From Puffinus mauretanicus (taxonomy: Eukaryota > Chordata > Aves > Procellariiformes > Procellariidae), in assembly GCA_023333565.1 (NCBI GenBank), contig JAJKFH010002198.1, positions 1,612,001-1,676,000 of the forward strand: a DNA stretch of 64,000 bases. The letters run 5' to 3'. A program made the translations under genes and the position numbers. Below the pieces are notes generated by a model that saw nothing but the letters and a program-made list of their open reading frames with translations, was not told the DNA's origin and made no database searches. Shown here one piece after another: positions 61,386-64,000 of the stretch (positions are counted from its first letter, which is position 1; each line of letters begins with the position of its first letter).

Positions 61386-64000
61386 CTGAAGAGAAACAAA
61401 ATTTATAAATATTCCTGTAGACCAAAACCATTTCCAAAGACAGTGCAGTATATAACTTACAAATTTAGGGCCGAGGACACAAGTGGATAACCTTGTTCCC
61501 CGTATTTTCATTAGCACACTCCATGAAATAGCACTTGCACTCTGAGGCTGTTGTTGCCATACCATCAGATTCTGGCACTTACAAGGACAGGCATAATCAA
61601 TGGCATAACCAATTCCAGTTACAAAAGCAATCAGTACTTACTGTAGTTGAAGATTCAAATGTATCAGGATTTAAAATACACTGGATGACATGAAGTTTAC
61701 CTTTCAGAGCATTCATACCAAATGCTGCTAAGAAAGCTCCTTTTCTTTTTATGACTGTTTAAAAATCACTTTTCATCCACTCCCGACCTCAGTACTTCAA
61801 CTACAGTTGAAACAAAGTTTCTCACCAAGCTATCTTCCTTTTCACCCAATTTTGTTTGTATTTAAAATGGCAAAATAGCTTAACCTAAATTTCCAGTCTT
61901 CACTCTCTAACTTAAAATGAAAATGGAAAATTGCCATGGAACACAGAATGTGATGTTTACAACCAAGGTGGTGCATGTCACTGCACACACCTCTTTCTTT
62001 CCAAAGCTGAGGGTGAGCAGCAAGGCTTACATGACCATTCGGGATGAATGCGCTCAGGCTGCTTGGATGGAAAGAGAGGAGCAGGTTCCAGAAGTGAGGG
62101 TCCACTTCTTAGTGCTTCCTGATTTGGCAAACGGTACCAAATTAGGGCCTTGTGAAATGCCATCAAATGCCACATTTTTGATGAGATAAACGTCCTTTTT
62201 GTCACGCAGATAGGGAACAAACTGCGAAAGGCAGAGGGCTATACTCAGATTGGGAGCCTGCCAGAATCATTCTGGTTCAATGGCATACTGTAAAATGTTT
62301 CTTTACCATTTTTACTCAGTTTGTAGATCAACCTTACAAACACATGTGGTTACTGAAACACTGATAATACAGATTTAAGTTATGAATTCTCTGAGCTTCA
62401 AAGACTTACATAAACCCTTTCTATATGATGGCATTAAATGGTGTGAGATGTGTAATTTTTTTTTTGAGAGAGAGAGATGAGAATATCATTTATAAATAAG
62501 AAAGTAGAAAATAAAAATGTAAATCCTATATTGGCTTGCTCTTGCCAACAATATAGCCTTTAGATGGCACTTACTCTGCCTTTTCATCATTATCCAACAG
62601 TGAAAAAAAGAAACAACAGTAAAATGATATTGAAGAAATGATATATCCTTGGCTGGTTCCTTGCGGTTCATCTCCAGACCACTTGCATGTCTGCTATTTC
62701 ACTGAGGCTACACAGGGCAACGTGAGAATCAGACTTTGTGTTACTATTATTTTTAAATATTTTTGCGTGTGTGGTAAGGGCCAGATTTTGAAAATAAGAC
62801 TCCAGCTGGGTCTGCTAAGCACATTAAAAAAACCGCCTTCGCATTCATCTCTCATTTATCCAGCTTCACCAGACACACCTCGTTCTTTTCATAAGTTTCA
62901 AATTTATACTTTCAAAAATTAAATTAAACGTCAGTTCTTTTCCAGCACTTCCAACAAGCTGCTCTCTTCATTTGATGGCCTTATATTTTATTAATGTAGG
63001 AAGACCTTTACGTGCACAGGTGGGGAAAAAAAGGCTTTGAAACCTATTATTTTCAAGCTGTAACACTTTCTATCCGACTGCAAATCAGATAGATTGCTGC
63101 AGCATAATATAGAACAAAAATGTCAAACAGCCAAGTAATTCACCTTTAAAATGTATTTAAGTAGATTCAGTAAAAGTGGCAGCCAAAATGTGGTGATAGC
63201 TTTAAATAGAAGCTTATGGGAATGATACAGAATGCAGTAAAATTCAAAGACTTTTTCTGTTTCCTAAAATGCCACCTTTTCTTCTGCTTCGTGTTTACTT
63301 ACATCCGAAGGAGGAAAAGTATCTGTGACATTGATCTTCCTATGACCTTTTCCAAACAGTCAGACACATTCCAACCCATCAAAAGCCACTCTTGCAAAGT
63401 CAGATATAAACCAGCACGTCTATCATATAATTTCCTTTTTTTCAAATACAACTATAGCTGGCTCCCTTCACTGGTAGACATCATTTAAATAAGAAAGCGA
63501 AATGTTACTTGGGAGTAAATTAGTATCAACTCCCAGGGACTGCACAAGTACTATTAAGGTTATCAAAATTAGTGTTTTATAGAAGCAATGTAATATATGC
63601 AGGTATTCAGACTACTCATTATGCAAATGACAGCATATGTAACATACAAAAATATTTACCAAACCAGTTCACACAGATCCAGATGTTATTCTCAGGAAAT
63701 GTCAGGGAATCTTTAGTTCCAGTCTTTGTACCACGTAAAAATCCCCCTTCCAGGATAGAAGGGGGATATTGCTTGCCTAACATACCAGGTCATAAGACAG
63801 CACAGCTCTCTGTGGGTCTTACGTTAATTCAAAACAAAAATCCTCATACGGAATGGAACCATTGTTAACGCAATGATAGGGGTTACTTTTTAGAAAGCAA
63901 GTCCTGTTAAGTGTCAGTGTCAGCGTAACATCTCTAAATGTTCTGCTTCCATTAGAGAAATAGCTATTTGGAGAAAGGCTGTCTCTGCTTGAAACAGCAA
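61386..64000 (-). other. FMN2: FMN2 intron, runs out of the window
   Basis: I searched the minus strand for the preceding FMN2 exon (the end of FH2, which should finish two bases into an Arg codon) and found none. The intron therefore extends past the window. It contains a perfect 10-bp-stem hairpin at 63,741-63,767 and short open frames that look random. Confidence 0.6.
63741..63767. repeat. perfect short hairpin (10-bp stem, 7-nt loop)
   Basis: ATCCCCCTTC, loop CAGGATA, then GAAGGGGGAT, an exact reverse complement. It lies in an FMN2 intron. The stem is too short for a typical pre-miRNA. Confidence 0.85.

Noticed and set aside
61461..61571. Minus-strand 111-bp segment with AG before and GTAAGT after, open in one frame (starts NLMVWQQQPQ)
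   Set aside because: Only 75 bases would separate it from the 82-bp FMN2 exon, and in the FMN2 phase it gives an immediate TGA. No similarity that I recognise.
63300..63360. Minus-strand GTAAGT-bounded segment that might be the preceding FMN2 exon
   Set aside because: Its translations do not resemble the end of an FH2 domain, and it does not end two bases into an Arg codon as required.
1..64000. Search for tRNA, rRNA, CRISPR arrays, integrated viral genes, operons or bacterial-type systems
   Set aside because: None seen. The base composition, CR1 repeats and exon structure are those of an ordinary bird chromosome segment.

Overview
The window is vertebrate nuclear DNA and almost certainly avian. 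It is mostly AT-rich and non-coding, with small exons separated by very long introns. It carries several CR1 LINE fragments with the bird-type 3' end (ATTCTGTG/ATTCTATG octamers next to a GGTTTGGGTTGGAAGGGACC-like stretch). The one intact multi-hundred-base coding sequence is a vertebrate Gremlin-2. I cannot name the species.

Layout. From 1 to about 14,700 is the upstream flank of GREM2. It holds two abutting CR1 copies with pentamer and octamer microsatellites (about 1,391-2,150), an older CR1/L3-type fragment (about 5,040-5,400), and no gene I can support. From about 14,870 to 15,760 is a CpG island that I interpret as the GREM2 promoter and non-coding exon 1, with a splice donor at 15,309/15,310. 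A 36.5-kb intron follows (15,310-51,788), containing one young CR1 3' end (25,203-25,396), an older reverse-strand CR1/L3 fragment (about 32,405-32,900), a hairpin-forming inverted repeat (17,634-17,741), tandem duplications and an internal GC-rich patch (about 35,290-35,660). Exon 2 starts at 51,789 and carries the whole 168-residue GREM2 coding sequence (51,790-52,296), then a 3'UTR probably ending near 54,630.

On the minus strand, facing GREM2 tail to tail, are the last two coding exons of formin-2 (FMN2): 61,304-61,385 and a terminal coding segment of nine codons including the stop (59,868-59,894). A 3'UTR follows, ending near 57,785. The two transcription units converge with roughly 3 kb between their last poly(A) signals. 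This matches the convergent FMN2/GREM2 arrangement known in mammals and so supports both identifications.

The two genes do not share a pathway. GREM2 is a secreted BMP antagonist of the DAN family. FMN2 is a cytoplasmic actin nucleator that works with Spire proteins. I found no bacterial-type system, CRISPR array, tRNA, rRNA or intact mobile element, and nothing that I would honestly call a new biological system. The most useful second-look items are a 40-residue upstream ORF in GREM2 exon 1, the imperfect 43-bp-arm inverted repeat in the GREM2 intron, a G-rich quadruplex-prone run 180 bp before the GREM2 coding exon, the tiny final FMN2 exon, and one unexplained 184-210 codon open frame between the two genes.
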